Assembly (NCBI GenBank): GCA_016234725.1
Contig: JACRAK010000029.1
Location: 1-55,976, forward strand
DNA from: Candidatus Azambacteria bacterium
Lineage (GTDB): Bacteria > Patescibacteriota > Minisyncoccia > GWC2-36-17 > WO2-46-25
DNA length: 55,976 bases
Direction of reading: 5' to 3'
The number at the start of each line of letters is the position of its first letter. Position 1 is the first letter of the stretch. Below the pieces are notes generated by a model, which did no database searches, was not told the DNA's origin, and was given only the letters and a program-made list of their open reading frames with translations. This document shows positions 1 through 9,154 of this stretch, piece by piece. The position numbers and the translations under genes were made by a program.

Positions 1-372
1 AAGAAGCTCTTGCAAGATATCATCAGGTACAGGAACGGCGGCGCGTACGGGGCTTATGCCCGGATAGCGCCACGCGGTGATGACGCGCAACTTCGGCTTG
101 CCTGTTTTTGTTTTCACTTTCAGCGGCTGATACATCACCCATACCTCTTTTTTGTGCTTTCCCCCGGTCTGCTGCATCACCGCAATGGTATTTGGCGCAA
201 CGCCTTCTTCGCTGCGTTCTGGCGAATTGATGACGCGCCGTACAAGCCCTTCGGAGATACCGTAATACATCATTTTCTGGACGATATGCATCGTCCAACT
301 CAGCTTTTCGTCGTCTTTGGGGGCTTTAAAACGACCAAACCCTCCGGAGGGAGGGTTTGGGGATCTTCTCAT
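1..372 (-). CDS. hypothetical protein, C-terminally truncated by window edge (MRRSPNPPSGGFGRFKAPKDDEKLSWTMHIVQKMMYYGISEGLVRRVINSPERSEEGVAPNTIAVMQQTGGKHKKEVWVMY...)
   Basis: Open minus-strand frame from ATG at 372 to the window edge; absent from the ORF track because no stop is present. Confidence 0.65.
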   Translation of the reverse strand, partial: MRRSPNPPSGGFGRFKAPKDDEKLSWTMHIVQKMMYYGISEGLVRRVINSPERSEEGVAPNTIAVMQQTGGKHKKEVWVMYQPLKVKTKTGKPKLRVITAWRYPGISPVRAAVPVPDDILQELL

Positions 373-376
373 TTTA

Positions 377-1180
377 TTAGAGCGCAGCATCAATGATTCT
401 TTTGACATCAAGGGGTTGGCGGGCATCTTCGAATGGCAATGCACCCGGGATCACTGATTTTTCGCCGCTTGCCGATATCACGACGCTGTAGGGCGTTCCG
501 CGCGCGCCCGCCGCGACCGCTTCTTGTATTTCAGCTTCTATTTTCGATGCATATTTGCCGCTCTCAAGGCATTGCGTGAACTTCGCCGCATCAAGTCCGA
601 CATATTTTGCGATCTTCGGGAGCTCTGCCAGATCAAGCCCGTTGTTCGACGGCGTCACCTCAATGAGCCGATTCGTATATGCCCAGAACTTGTCATTGCC
701 GCCAAGCTCGCCCGCGCATTCGGTCGCTTCCGCTTCTTTGCGTGCTTTGCTGTGCAGTTGATCGATCGGGAAATGGCGGTACACCCATGCCACCTGCCCG
801 CTATATGCCGCAACAGTCTGCTGCATGGTCACATGGAACCGCTTGCAGAACGGACATTCGAGATCAGAAAATTCTACCACTTTCACCGGCGCGTTTATAT
901 CACCGAAAATATGATCGGCCGCGGAAACCGCTTTGATGGTGATCGCTGCGGGCGCTTGTTGCCCCGGAGCGGTTGTAGGCTCGGTAAGTCCCGCTTTTTT
1001 CCCAAGATCGGGTGCCGCCGCTCTTCGCTCGGCCAAACCGCCGTAAAAAATAGCGAGCGCTACGATGATACCGGCCGCGATGATCGCTACAGGAACAGAC
1101 CATGCGTTCGCTTTTTGCGGTAATGATCCTCTCCCCGCTTCGGGAGGAACCGGTGCGGTCTGCTGTGTCTCGTTGTCCAT
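377..1180 (-). CDS. DsbA-family thioredoxin-like oxidoreductase with N-terminal TM anchor
   Basis: VKVVEFSDLECPFCKRFHVTMQQTV (CPFC active site) and GTPYSVVI cis-Pro loop. Confidence 0.9.
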   Translation of the reverse strand: MDNETQQTAPVPPEAGRGSLPQKANAWSVPVAIIAAGIIVALAIFYGGLAERRAAAPDLGKKAGLTEPTTAPGQQAPAAITIKAVSAADHIFGDINAPVKVVEFSDLECPFCKRFHVTMQQTVAAYSGQVAWVYRHFPIDQLHSKARKEAEATECAGELGGNDKFWAYTNRLIEVTPSNNGLDLAELPKIAKYVGLDAAKFTQCLESGKYASKIEAEIQEAVAAGARGTPYSVVISASGEKSVIPGALPFEDARQPLDVKRIIDAAL

Positions 1181-1204
1181 GTGTCTGCTTATGTTAATGA
1201 ATAA

Positions 1205-2467
1205 TTAATTCGTGAAAGCGGCATACGCGCTCACCAGCCCGTACCCGTAGATATCATCTTGCCCCCCGGTGCCAAGATCGGTGGCGGTCGCCTCAAGTTT
1301 CGCTTGCACTTCTTTCGGGTCCCATGCGCCATTGCAATTGACGTCAAACTCGCTCACACAGCTATTGTCGAGTTCGTCGAATGCGGTATCGGTCGCGCGC
1401 TTGAGCACAAACGCTGCGGCAGCCGCAACATGCGGCGATGCCATCGAGGTACCCGAAAGCGTCGCGTACTTCGTTCCTTTATATGTCGAATAAATGCTCA
1501 CGCCGGGCGCCGCGAGATCAACTTCCGGGCCGCGCGAGGACCAGTACGGCGCGCTGTTTGAGAAATCGGTCGCCGCGACCGCGATCGCTTCCGGGTATGC
1601 CGCGGGATATATGACACTGCCGCCGCTGTTGCCCGCCGCCGCAACCACCACCACGCCTGCATTCTGCGCGCGGATGACCGCATCATGCAGTGATCGCACG
1701 TCCGTGGTCGTTCCTAGGCTAAGATTGATCACCTGCATGCCGTTTGCTGTAGCCCAATCAATACCATCGATCACATCGGAAAGATATCCGGAACCGTTCC
1801 TGTCAAGCACCTTGATCGCATACAGGTTCGCCGCAGGAACGCCGCCCACAACGCCGATCGTATTGTTGAGCGCCGCAACAACTCCCGCAACATGCGAGCC
1901 ATGCCCATTGTCGTCGTTCCAGTTAGAGGTATATGCCACTTCGCTCACGCCGCCTTTGATATTACCTAAAAGATCGGGATGCGTCGTGCTGATGCCGGTA
2001 TCGATGATGCCGATATTGATGCCGCCCCCCGTTTCACCGAGCGTCCATACGCGATCCGCATTGATGCGATAAACGCCCCACGGAAGCATCTGCACGGGCT
2101 GCGTGGCGGCGGGCTTCGCTTTTTTGTCTGTCGCATCCGCGGCGCCTTCAAGCGCCTCCACCACCACATCGTCTTCCACGCGCACCACTTTTGCATTTTT
2201 GAGTAATTTCGTTTCTGATGTGTTGTCCACATACGCGACCAATGCGTCGCCGTGCCGCAGCTTATGCACTTTCACACTGCGCGCCGCGCTGAGTATCCTC
2301 CCCTTCTCAACATCGGAAACTCCGTCTTTAAATACGACTATCTTCCGCTGAGGCAGATTTATTTCCTCTGATTCCGCAAACACAAAGCCAAAAAATCCGG
2401 AAACCACGATTGCGACCAAAAAAACGCTCACAAAACGAAAATAAGGCCTTTTCATATGGTCATTCAT
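1205..2467 (-). CDS. secreted subtilisin-like S8 serine protease
   Basis: IGIIDTGI, NGHGSHVAG and GTSMASPHVA catalytic motifs; N-terminal signal sequence. Confidence 0.95.
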   Translation of the reverse strand: MNDHMKRPYFRFVSVFLVAIVVSGFFGFVFAESEEINLPQRKIVVFKDGVSDVEKGRILSAARSVKVHKLRHGDALVAYVDNTSETKLLKNAKVVRVEDDVVVEALEGAADATDKKAKPAATQPVQMLPWGVYRINADRVWTLGETGGGINIGIIDTGISTTHPDLLGNIKGGVSEVAYTSNWNDDNGHGSHVAGVVAALNNTIGVVGGVPAANLYAIKVLDRNGSGYLSDVIDGIDWATANGMQVINLSLGTTTDVRSLHDAVIRAQNAGVVVVAAAGNSGGSVIYPAAYPEAIAVAATDFSNSAPYWSSRGPEVDLAAPGVSIYSTYKGTKYATLSGTSMASPHVAAAAAFVLKRATDTAFDELDNSCVSEFDVNCNGAWDPKEVQAKLEATATDLGTGGQDDIYGYGLVSAYAAFTN

Positions 2468-2676
2468 TAAAAACTAAATGTCACTATATAGTACGCCTAA
2501 TGGCAAAAAGCGTCAATCGAATTATCCCCCTCAACATGGGGTTTACCCCGTATATCAACTTTGACAATAAAAAGTGCTTTCTTAGATTGGTACGCCTTAC
2601 AGCTGTAAAACAGTCATTCAAAGAATCACTCGCTGGCTTTGCTGACGCAAAGCCGGTCGAAGTTGTATTACGGGGC

Positions 2677-2913
2677 TTATTTTATCCCCAGAAGCGCTTC
2701 TAATCGCGCCCGATCAAAGCCGATCACGATCTCCCCGCCTACGTCGATCACCGGCACGCCCATCTGGCCTGATTTTTCGATCATTGTTTCCTGCGCGGGA
2801 ATGTCAACAGTGACATCCTTTTCTTCGTACGCGATATTGTGCTCTTTAAAATAGTCCTTCGCCATGTGGCAATACGTACACGTCGGAGTTGTATAGATAG
2901 TAACGTTTGGCAT
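2677..2913 (-). CDS. glutaredoxin-like / NrdH-type thioredoxin-fold protein
   Basis: MPNVTIYTTPTCTYCHMAKDYFKEHNI...GVPVIDVGGEIVIGFD. Confidence 0.9.
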   Translation of the reverse strand: MPNVTIYTTPTCTYCHMAKDYFKEHNIAYEEKDVTVDIPAQETMIEKSGQMGVPVIDVGGEIVIGFDRARLEALLGIK

Positions 2914-3056
2914 AAAAAAATAATTAAGAATGACCCCTCTATCATACATGAGCCGCGGCACGGAAGTCAAAGTTGCCTTCTTGCCACCACGATACCGGCA
3001 ATGATAAAATAGGCATCAGAAGGTCGATTCTTTACACAGTTCTAATATATTTTTAT

Positions 3057-3527
3057 ATGACACAAAAATTCATCAGTGCATCGTTATTTGTCGCATTGTT
3101 TACGCTCGCGGCATTCCCCGTGCTTGCAACGGAAAATGCGACTTCTACAAACGCAACATCCACGCAAGAAAAAGTAAGGCCTGTGGCGCTTTCTTCGCTT
3201 GACGTCGCGTGTATGAAAAATGCGGTTGAAAAACGCGACACCGCGATCATTGCGGCGTTTGACACATTCCATGATTCCGCAAAAACGGCGCTCACTGCGC
3301 GCAAGACCGCGCTTCTTGCGGCGTGGGATATCGCCGACCGCACCGCGCGGCGTGCGGCGCTCAAAAGCGCATGGAGAACGTACGGAGAAGCGATCGCAAG
3401 CGCCCGAAAGACATTTCGCGATGCGCGACTCGCGGCGTGGAAACAGTTCCTCACCGACCGCAAAGCATGCGGCAAAGCGGTCATTTCCGATGACAAAGCA
3501 GAAAGCGGGGTAGACGCGAAACTCTAG
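3057..3527 (+). CDS. secreted Ala-rich hypothetical protein
   Basis: Signal peptide MTQKFISASLFVALFTLAAFPVLA followed by Ala/Arg/Lys-rich helices. Confidence 0.6.
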   Translation: MTQKFISASLFVALFTLAAFPVLATENATSTNATSTQEKVRPVALSSLDVACMKNAVEKRDTAIIAAFDTFHDSAKTALTARKTALLAAWDIADRTARRAALKSAWRTYGEAIASARKTFRDARLAAWKQFLTDRKACGKAVISDDKAESGVDAKL

Positions 3528-3543
3528 CGCTTCCCTGCTGTTT

Positions 3544-3585
3544 AATAAACAAACCGCCGCATCACATGCGGCGGTTTGTTTATTG
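3544..3585. terminator. bidirectional intrinsic terminator
   Basis: AATAAACAAACCGCCGCAT-CAC-ATGCGGCGGTTTGTTTATT, perfect 19-bp stem. Confidence 0.85.
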
Positions 3586-3592
3586 AAAACAA

Positions 3593-3851
3593 CTGTAAAT
3601 TACGAAATGTCAGATTCGAGGCGCGCCGAGCCGCGACTCCGCTGTCGCTCCGCTGGACTGCTGTTTGTTAGCCAATCACTTCTTACGACTCGGCCTTCGG
3701 CCTCCCTGCACTGCGTTTTGTGGCTTCGCTACGCTTCAGACAAAACGGGAGCTTGGACAAACAGGGAGCACCGTCACCGAAGCTGTACCGTAAGTACAGC
3801 GAGGCGAGACGCGGAGGCGGAACGAAGAAGATGGCGTTTCGTAATTTACAG
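3593..3851. repeat. composite inverted-repeat element (outer arms CTGTAAATTACGAAA / TTTCGTAATTTACAG) holding nested F3 units
   Basis: 15-bp perfect outer IR; interior contains F3 sequence interrupted by a second F3-like unit. Confidence 0.75.
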
Positions 3852-3855
3852 GAAT

Positions 3856-4266
3856 TTATTCCTCCACCGTCCACGCAACACCATGCTTTTCATGCATGGT
3901 CGCGCGCACCTTTCCCACCACGTCTTTCATGTCCCAGTCGGACTTCACGAGATATTGATAATTCCCCGTTCCGATCTCTTCTGCAACCTGCTCTGCATTG
4001 CTTAGATTGGTAAGAAAAATAACGGGGATATTCGCGGTATCCTGATTCTCCTGCAATTTCTTAAATACCGTCACGCCATCCATCTTCGGCATAACAATAT
4101 CGAGCAGAATGACCGAAGGGATCTTCTCCTGCGCCAGCTTCAACCCTTCTTCGCCGTTGCGCGCCACAAGCGCGTGGAATCCTTCGCGCGTGAATTTATC
4201 CTTCAGCGCTTCCGACAACGACGGCTCGTCTTCCACGATAAGGACAGTATGCGATGTCTGTGTCAT
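3856..4266 (-). CDS. CheY-like response regulator receiver protein
   Basis: VLIVEDEPSLSEAL...ILLDIVMPKMDG...VIFLTNL...YLVKSD. Confidence 0.93.
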   Translation of the reverse strand: MTQTSHTVLIVEDEPSLSEALKDKFTREGFHALVARNGEEGLKLAQEKIPSVILLDIVMPKMDGVTVFKKLQENQDTANIPVIFLTNLSNAEQVAEEIGTGNYQYLVKSDWDMKDVVGKVRATMHEKHGVAWTVEE

Positions 4267-4324
4267 AATATTTATTACGTATTATAGGTGTTCTGTCAGT
4301 ATACACCACCGTCGCATTACGGGG

Positions 4325-4438
4325 CAAGCCACGTCACAATCTTAATCGTGGCATTTTATCTCGATGGCGCGAGCCGTAAGGCGGCTTCGCCTTTGCGCTC
4401 TTTGAAAAACAAATCATCGATGAGATTGTTACGGGGCA
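4325..4438. repeat. palindromic element F1c (core AGCCGTAAGGCGGCTTCGCCTT; arms ACAATCT.AATCG/CGATGAGATTGT; CCCCGTAA end)
   Basis: Shares core hairpin and CCCCGTAA edge with F1d/F1e; edge overlaps the stop codon of the upstream histidine kinase. Confidence 0.6.
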
Positions 4439-6753
4439 AGCTGCCGCGTGCCTACCTTCTTTTGCATCCCTTCAAGCGGTAAAACAACGTAAAACGTCGA
4501 CCCCTTCCCTTCTTCCGACTCAAACCAGATGCTCCCATGCACGTGCTCAACGATCGATTTCACGAGATACAGCCCGAGCCCCGTTCCCTCCGGATCGCGT
4601 TCGCGCACGTTGTCGGCGCGGAACATTTTCGTGAACACCTTATCCTGCTGCTCTTTGGGAATGCCATATCCGGTATCTGCGACCATGATCAGCAGCGTCT
4701 CCCGGATCATTTTCCTTCCGTTCACCGCCTGCCCTTTTTTAACCGCTTCAACGGTAAGCGCTATATTCCCCTTCTCCGGCGTGTATTTTACCGCATTCGA
4801 GATCAGATTCTGGAAAATGATGCGCATGAGCTTTGGGTCAGCCATCATCTGCGGGATGTCTTTTGCGTACGATTCTTTTACAACGATCTTTTTCTTTTTG
4901 ATCGTTTGCTTCATATCCGTCAGCACCGCCTTCACCGTGGTCGTCACATGCATAGGTACCGGCTCCACCATGAACGTGCCCATTTCAAAGCGAGACACAT
5001 TCAGAAGCGCGTCCACAAGCTCCACCATGCGTTTGTTGCCCCGATAGATCTCTTCCAAATATTTTTTCTGCTCTTTAGTGATCTTTCCCGCATCCCCGTC
5101 AAGCAACATCTCGCTGTACCAGTTGATGCTTGAAAGCGGTGTGCGCAATTGATGCGACGCGAGCGACACGAATTCGGTCTTCGCGCGGTCGATCTCCTTT
5201 TCTTTCGTCACGTCGTCAAACACCACCGCAATGAACCGGAGCGCTCCCGCATCATCCCGCACCGGCACCGCCGCCATGCGAAGCGCGATCACCCTCCCGC
5301 TCAGTTCTTCTATATACAAGTCATTCTTTGTCACCGCATGCCCAGACTGCAATACGACATTCACGGGAAGTTCCTCGAAAGGATACTGCTCGCCGCTTTC
5401 TTTTTTTATTCGCTCCCACCGTTGCGGATCGTTCTCAAAATCATTCCCCAGCAGCGCGGCGGCGCGCCCGTTTAACGCTATGATCTCCCCTCGCGGCGCG
5501 CGCATCATGAGCACGCCCAGCGGCAGATTTTCAAGCAGCACGGCGAGCTTCTTTTTTTCTTCTTCCATCCATCGCTGGCGCTCTTCAAGCGATGCCGTCA
5601 TCGCATTGAACGCATGCCCGAGATCTTCGATCTCGTCGCCCGTCCGCGCGACCGTTGCGCGATGGCGCAAATTACCCGCCCGCGCTATTTCCGCGCTTTC
5701 CCGCAGTGCTTTGATGGGTTTCGTGAATATCCGAGATATGAAAAATGAGAGAATGCCGATGAGCGCGGCGAGTACGGCGACAGTGCCATAAAAGCGCGTT
5801 TGCGCCTCTTGCACCGGCAAAAACGCTTCATGCTTATCGATGTCCACGACAAGTACCATCCCTCTCCCTACCAAACACATCGAAGCGCCGAGCACCGTCG
5901 CGCCAGAATGATCCACGTATTCGCCAAGGACCTCTTTTCCGTTCTCCAAGCATTCCCGCACCGGCAGTGTATTTACGCTCACATCATGCGCGGGGTCTAT
6001 CTCTTTCCTGACCGGATGCAAGATAACGCTTCTTTCGCGATCAACGATATACACATGAAGCGTTTTCGTATTCCCGCCAACGAGCGACTCCAGATCCGCA
6101 TTCTCTCTGGTGATGAAATTCGCCGAAAGAATAATTTCCAGCTTATGGGGGTCAAATACATTCACGATGATGCCCAGAAATTCATGGGTGTCTTTATCGG
6201 TGATCGGCACCGCGACCACGAAAGGAGAGATGATGCCAAAGTGAACGTCTCCCAGGGCGGTGCGCACCAGCACCGCCGCCGCTTGTCCTTCTCTGAAATA
6301 CACATCATTGGATTCGTTCTTGCCGATCTCTTTCTCATCGGTTGATGCGATAATAATGCCGTCTTTATTCAGTATCGAGATGCCGGCGAGCTTTTCATCA
6401 AGCGGCTTCTTGTTCACCGAAAGATGCCTGCTGAGCGCTTCTTGGCTCGCCGCAGAACCGGTAGCAATGAGCCGCTTCGTTTCGTCGCGTATATACCCGT
6501 CCGAAGAAAAATCAACTGTCCGCGAAGTGATGTTGTTGAAATATTCAAGCACGCGCACTTCTTTCGACTCCGCCAACAACACGAGTGTATTGAAGAGCTC
6601 TTTTTTCATGATCTCTTGTTCATTGCGTATATAGAGAACACCGAATACCGCCATCGGGAGTAGGCCCGCAAAAAACAAAAAGAATGCGAGCTTCGTGCCG
6701 ATCTTCACGCGAAAATAAGAACGGGATGTTTTTTCCTTTTCTTCGTTCTGCAT
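4429..6753 (-). CDS. membrane sensor histidine kinase (Cache-like sensor, HAMP, PAS, HisKA, HATPase_c)
   Basis: SLASHQLRTPLSSINWYSEMLL H-box; NLISNAVKYTPEKG; GTGLGLYLVKSIVEHVHGSIWFESEEGKGSTF. Confidence 0.95.
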   Translation of the reverse strand: MQNEEKEKTSRSYFRVKIGTKLAFFLFFAGLLPMAVFGVLYIRNEQEIMKKELFNTLVLLAESKEVRVLEYFNNITSRTVDFSSDGYIRDETKRLIATGSAASQEALSRHLSVNKKPLDEKLAGISILNKDGIIIASTDEKEIGKNESNDVYFREGQAAAVLVRTALGDVHFGIISPFVVAVPITDKDTHEFLGIIVNVFDPHKLEIILSANFITRENADLESLVGGNTKTLHVYIVDRERSVILHPVRKEIDPAHDVSVNTLPVRECLENGKEVLGEYVDHSGATVLGASMCLVGRGMVLVVDIDKHEAFLPVQEAQTRFYGTVAVLAALIGILSFFISRIFTKPIKALRESAEIARAGNLRHRATVARTGDEIEDLGHAFNAMTASLEERQRWMEEEKKKLAVLLENLPLGVLMMRAPRGEIIALNGRAAALLGNDFENDPQRWERIKKESGEQYPFEELPVNVVLQSGHAVTKNDLYIEELSGRVIALRMAAVPVRDDAGALRFIAVVFDDVTKEKEIDRAKTEFVSLASHQLRTPLSSINWYSEMLLDGDAGKITKEQKKYLEEIYRGNKRMVELVDALLNVSRFEMGTFMVEPVPMHVTTTVKAVLTDMKQTIKKKKIVVKESYAKDIPQMMADPKLMRIIFQNLISNAVKYTPEKGNIALTVEAVKKGQAVNGRKMIRETLLIMVADTGYGIPKEQQDKVFTKMFRADNVRERDPEGTGLGLYLVKSIVEHVHGSIWFESEEGKGSTFYVVLPLEGMQKKVGTRQLAP

Positions 6754-6758
6754 GTATA

Positions 6759-7064
6759 TTATCTGTTTTCCGACGTCCTCACCTTGTTCGCGCGCCGGAT
6801 GAGAAAAATAAAAGCGGCATATGCGATAACATACAGCACATATTCCGCCATTTCAGGGATCTCCCCCATTGTGTCTTCCAGCTTAAATAGTTCATACACC
6901 ATATGCCACGCGCGGGCAATGACTAAAATCGTCAGCGTCCACACTACCGCCGCAGTTGCACTATACGTCAGCCCTTTTTGCATTGCGCCTCGCGCCGCGA
7001 ATACCGACAATACGGCAAGAACGACTGTCAGACCGGAAAGAGTAAAATACAAAATTTCTTCCAT
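6759..7064 (-). CDS. small multi-TM membrane protein, possibly co-transcribed with the kinase
   Basis: Hydrophobic segments; adjacent to the kinase start. Confidence 0.6.
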   Translation of the reverse strand: MEEILYFTLSGLTVVLAVLSVFAARGAMQKGLTYSATAAVVWTLTILVIARAWHMVYELFKLEDTMGEIPEMAEYVLYVIAYAAFIFLIRRANKVRTSENR

Positions 7065-7110
7065 ACTTGTTATTTAATGATATGGCTATATCGTACCACA
7101 TATCGATCAA

Positions 7111-7147
7111 AGCAAAAACAACCCTCACACGTGAGAGTTGTTTTTGC
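7111..7147. terminator. intrinsic terminator
   Basis: AAAAACAACCCTCACACGTGAGAGTTGTTTTT. Confidence 0.75.
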
Positions 7148-7166
7148 CGTATGTTTTTTTGAAATC

Positions 7167-7500
7167 CTATCTTTTATTTTTCTTCGCCCCTGCTTTCTTT
7201 GCCGGTTTTTTAGCCGCAGTATTCTTTGTCGCTTCCTTTTTCACGGGCTCTTTCTCGATCACCGTTTCTTTTTGTTGCGCGAACTTCATCCGAACAAGCG
7301 TATCCACCGTTTGGATAAGCCGCTCAACTTTGCATTGACCGACTCTAACTGCCTCTTTATATCGTCGCTTCCTTTATTGCTTTCAAAACTGGTTTTTGCG
7401 GGCGCCCCCCCGCTCTTCCCGCCGCCATCATCCCCGCCGGACCCCCGCCGATAACAATGACATCCCATACGGTTTCGGTTTTCTGTTTTTCACTAGCCAA
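7167..7500 (-). pseudogene. frame-disrupted fusion: N-terminal FAD-binding motif of a BaiN/HI0933-like flavoprotein joined to a coiled-coil, Lys/Ala-rich tail
   Basis: TVWDVIVIGGGPAGMMAAGRA, then FESNKGSDDIKRQLESVNAKL and RLIQTVDTLVRMKFAQQKETVIEKEPVKKEATKNTAAKKPAKKAGAKKNKR in different frames. Confidence 0.6.
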
Positions 7501-8149
7501 GATGGGCATGGTCGTTATATATCCAAAGGCGCCAAGACGGTTCTTCCTCTGGTGCGCCTTTATATCGCAAGACGGTCAAGCCCGTATTTTCCATTGAGGT
7601 CGCTTTCTGAAATCTTTTAAAGGCCTCTTCCGAAAGAAGATCGCCAAACAACACTCGCGCGACTATAGTGCGCAAAAGATATCCATGGGTCACGACCACA
7701 AGCGACTCCTCTGAACGATTTTTAAGATACGCGAGGGCTTTGTCTGCGCGCGCCATGAGATCGTCAAAGTTTTCTCCGTCTTCTACGCGCAGGCCTGATG
7801 TATACAAACTCCTCTGCCATTCTTTCCACGTTATGCTCGCTCTCTCATCCTCGTGCGACTTGCCGTTTATGCTTGTTGGCTTGATCCGTTCCACAAAAAG
7901 CTCCGAATACTCTACCTGCTTGCCGGTTGCTTTTGCGATAATTTCAGAGGTCTCCTTTGCTCGCTGAAAATGACTCGCGATAAGCACCTCAAATGAAAGA
8001 TGAGAAACCCGTTTTGCAATGCTCTCGGCCTGCATTTTCCCTTTCTCGCTTAGTGGAGAATCAGGGGCCTGATGCACGGGCGCCGCATTATCTTCGCTTT
8101 GCCCATGGCGCACAAAATATATGGTTTTTTCTATCTTTGGATCGGACAT
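7493..8149 (-). CDS. histidine phosphatase (phosphoglycerate mutase-like) family protein
   Basis: IYFVRHGQSEDN, SHFQRAKETSEII, VVVTHGYLLR. Confidence 0.93.
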   Translation of the reverse strand: MSDPKIEKTIYFVRHGQSEDNAAPVHQAPDSPLSEKGKMQAESIAKRVSHLSFEVLIASHFQRAKETSEIIAKATGKQVEYSELFVERIKPTSINGKSHEDERASITWKEWQRSLYTSGLRVEDGENFDDLMARADKALAYLKNRSEESLVVVTHGYLLRTIVARVLFGDLLSEEAFKRFQKATSMENTGLTVLRYKGAPEEEPSWRLWIYNDHAHLG

Positions 8150-8198
8150 GATTTTATTGATGCTCCTCTCTAACTCACCTTTCCAAAACTCAACCATA

Positions 8199-8242
8199 CC
8201 ACAAAAAACACCCTTCATTCTAGAGAAGGGTGTTTTTTGTGG
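8199..8242. terminator. intrinsic terminator
   Basis: CCACAAAAAACACCCTTC-ATTCTAGA-GAAGGGTGTTTTTTGTGG. Confidence 0.85.
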
Positions 8243-8249
8243 ACAGTGT

Positions 8250-8318
8250 TGCCGGGCTTGGATTCGAACCAAGATTGATGGATTCAGAGTCCATATGCCT
8301 ACCGTTAGCAGACCCGGC
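8250..8318 (-). tRNA. tRNA-Gln(CTG)
   Basis: GCCGGGT...GCCCGGC acceptor; anticodon loop CTCTGAA; T arm CTTGG-TTCGAAT-CCAAG. Confidence 0.88.
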
Positions 8319-8327
8319 AGAAGATAG

Positions 8328-9047
8328 TTATTTATATGTACCGTATTTTCTAAATCGAATCAACTCCCGAAATGCATACACTTCTTTTTTTGCAGATAAT
8401 TGGATCTTAAAACCACTTCTATTCGGATGAAAACCAAGCATGCGAAGCCCCCTGTCTACATCACTTAACAATATCGGATTTTTGTTTGAAAACAACATTT
8501 TATATGTTCCCGTCGGCTTATGAACACAAAAACTCCCCTCCGCTTCATACAACCCGCGCAAACAGCGTATCAGCAATTTTTTATTTCGCCAAACCCACAA
8601 AGGAACACCGACCGTACTGTTTTTTCTGTTTCCCGTTGGAACGCCCAGTCGCCTGCTAATGTGTTTTTCATAAATACTAATGCGGATGCACTGTGCGGTT
8701 TTTACTTTCATGCATCGGGGCTCTTTTTTAAAAATTTTTCTCACGATCATGGTATATCGCAAAACGAACCCTGTATTATTGGCATTCGCCGCGATAATAA
8801 GACGCTCCGTTCTGGGAAACGCTTGAATATGCCCGTCGCCGAGAACAACACCGATGAGCTCCGCTAAATAGCCTGTCTTTGGAAAGGAACCATACTTGCT
8901 TTTTATCTTCCCTCTCCTTCTCATTTCTTTCCGCCATTTTGAAAAATTATCAATGTGCTTCGCGCGCATTGTTTCCGAGATTTTTTTGACAGATGGATGA
9001 GTATCTTTCGTAAACCCTCTGCTCCACCCCTTTTTTGCATTATCCAT
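8328..9047 (-). CDS. LAGLIDADG-like homing endonuclease
   Basis: YLAELIGVVLGDGHI and CLRGLYEAEGSFC, two LAGLIDADG-type motifs. Confidence 0.85.
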   Translation of the reverse strand: MDNAKKGWSRGFTKDTHPSVKKISETMRAKHIDNFSKWRKEMRRRGKIKSKYGSFPKTGYLAELIGVVLGDGHIQAFPRTERLIIAANANNTGFVLRYTMIVRKIFKKEPRCMKVKTAQCIRISIYEKHISRRLGVPTGNRKNSTVGVPLWVWRNKKLLIRCLRGLYEAEGSFCVHKPTGTYKMLFSNKNPILLSDVDRGLRMLGFHPNRSGFKIQLSAKKEVYAFRELIRFRKYGTYK

Positions 9048-9112
9048 GCTTCCAGCATAGCATACATGCAAAAATTTTCCTACCATTAGACGATAATGCG
9101 GTCAAAAAATAA

Positions 9113-9134
9113 TGCGTGCTTTTGAAAAAGCACG
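9113..9134. terminator. short hairpin, possible terminator
   Basis: GCGTGCTTTT-GA-AAAAGCACGC. Confidence 0.5.
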
Positions 9135-9154
9135 CGCAGTATAGCCCAACGCCG

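Noticed and set aside
10-396. 128-aa plus-strand ORF
   Set aside because: Antisense shadow of the minus-strand partial CDS 1-372, whose translation looks like a real protein
524-1123. 199-aa plus-strand ORF opposite the DsbA-like gene
   Set aside because: Shadow frame of a clear thioredoxin-fold gene; atypical composition (Arg/Cys/His-rich)
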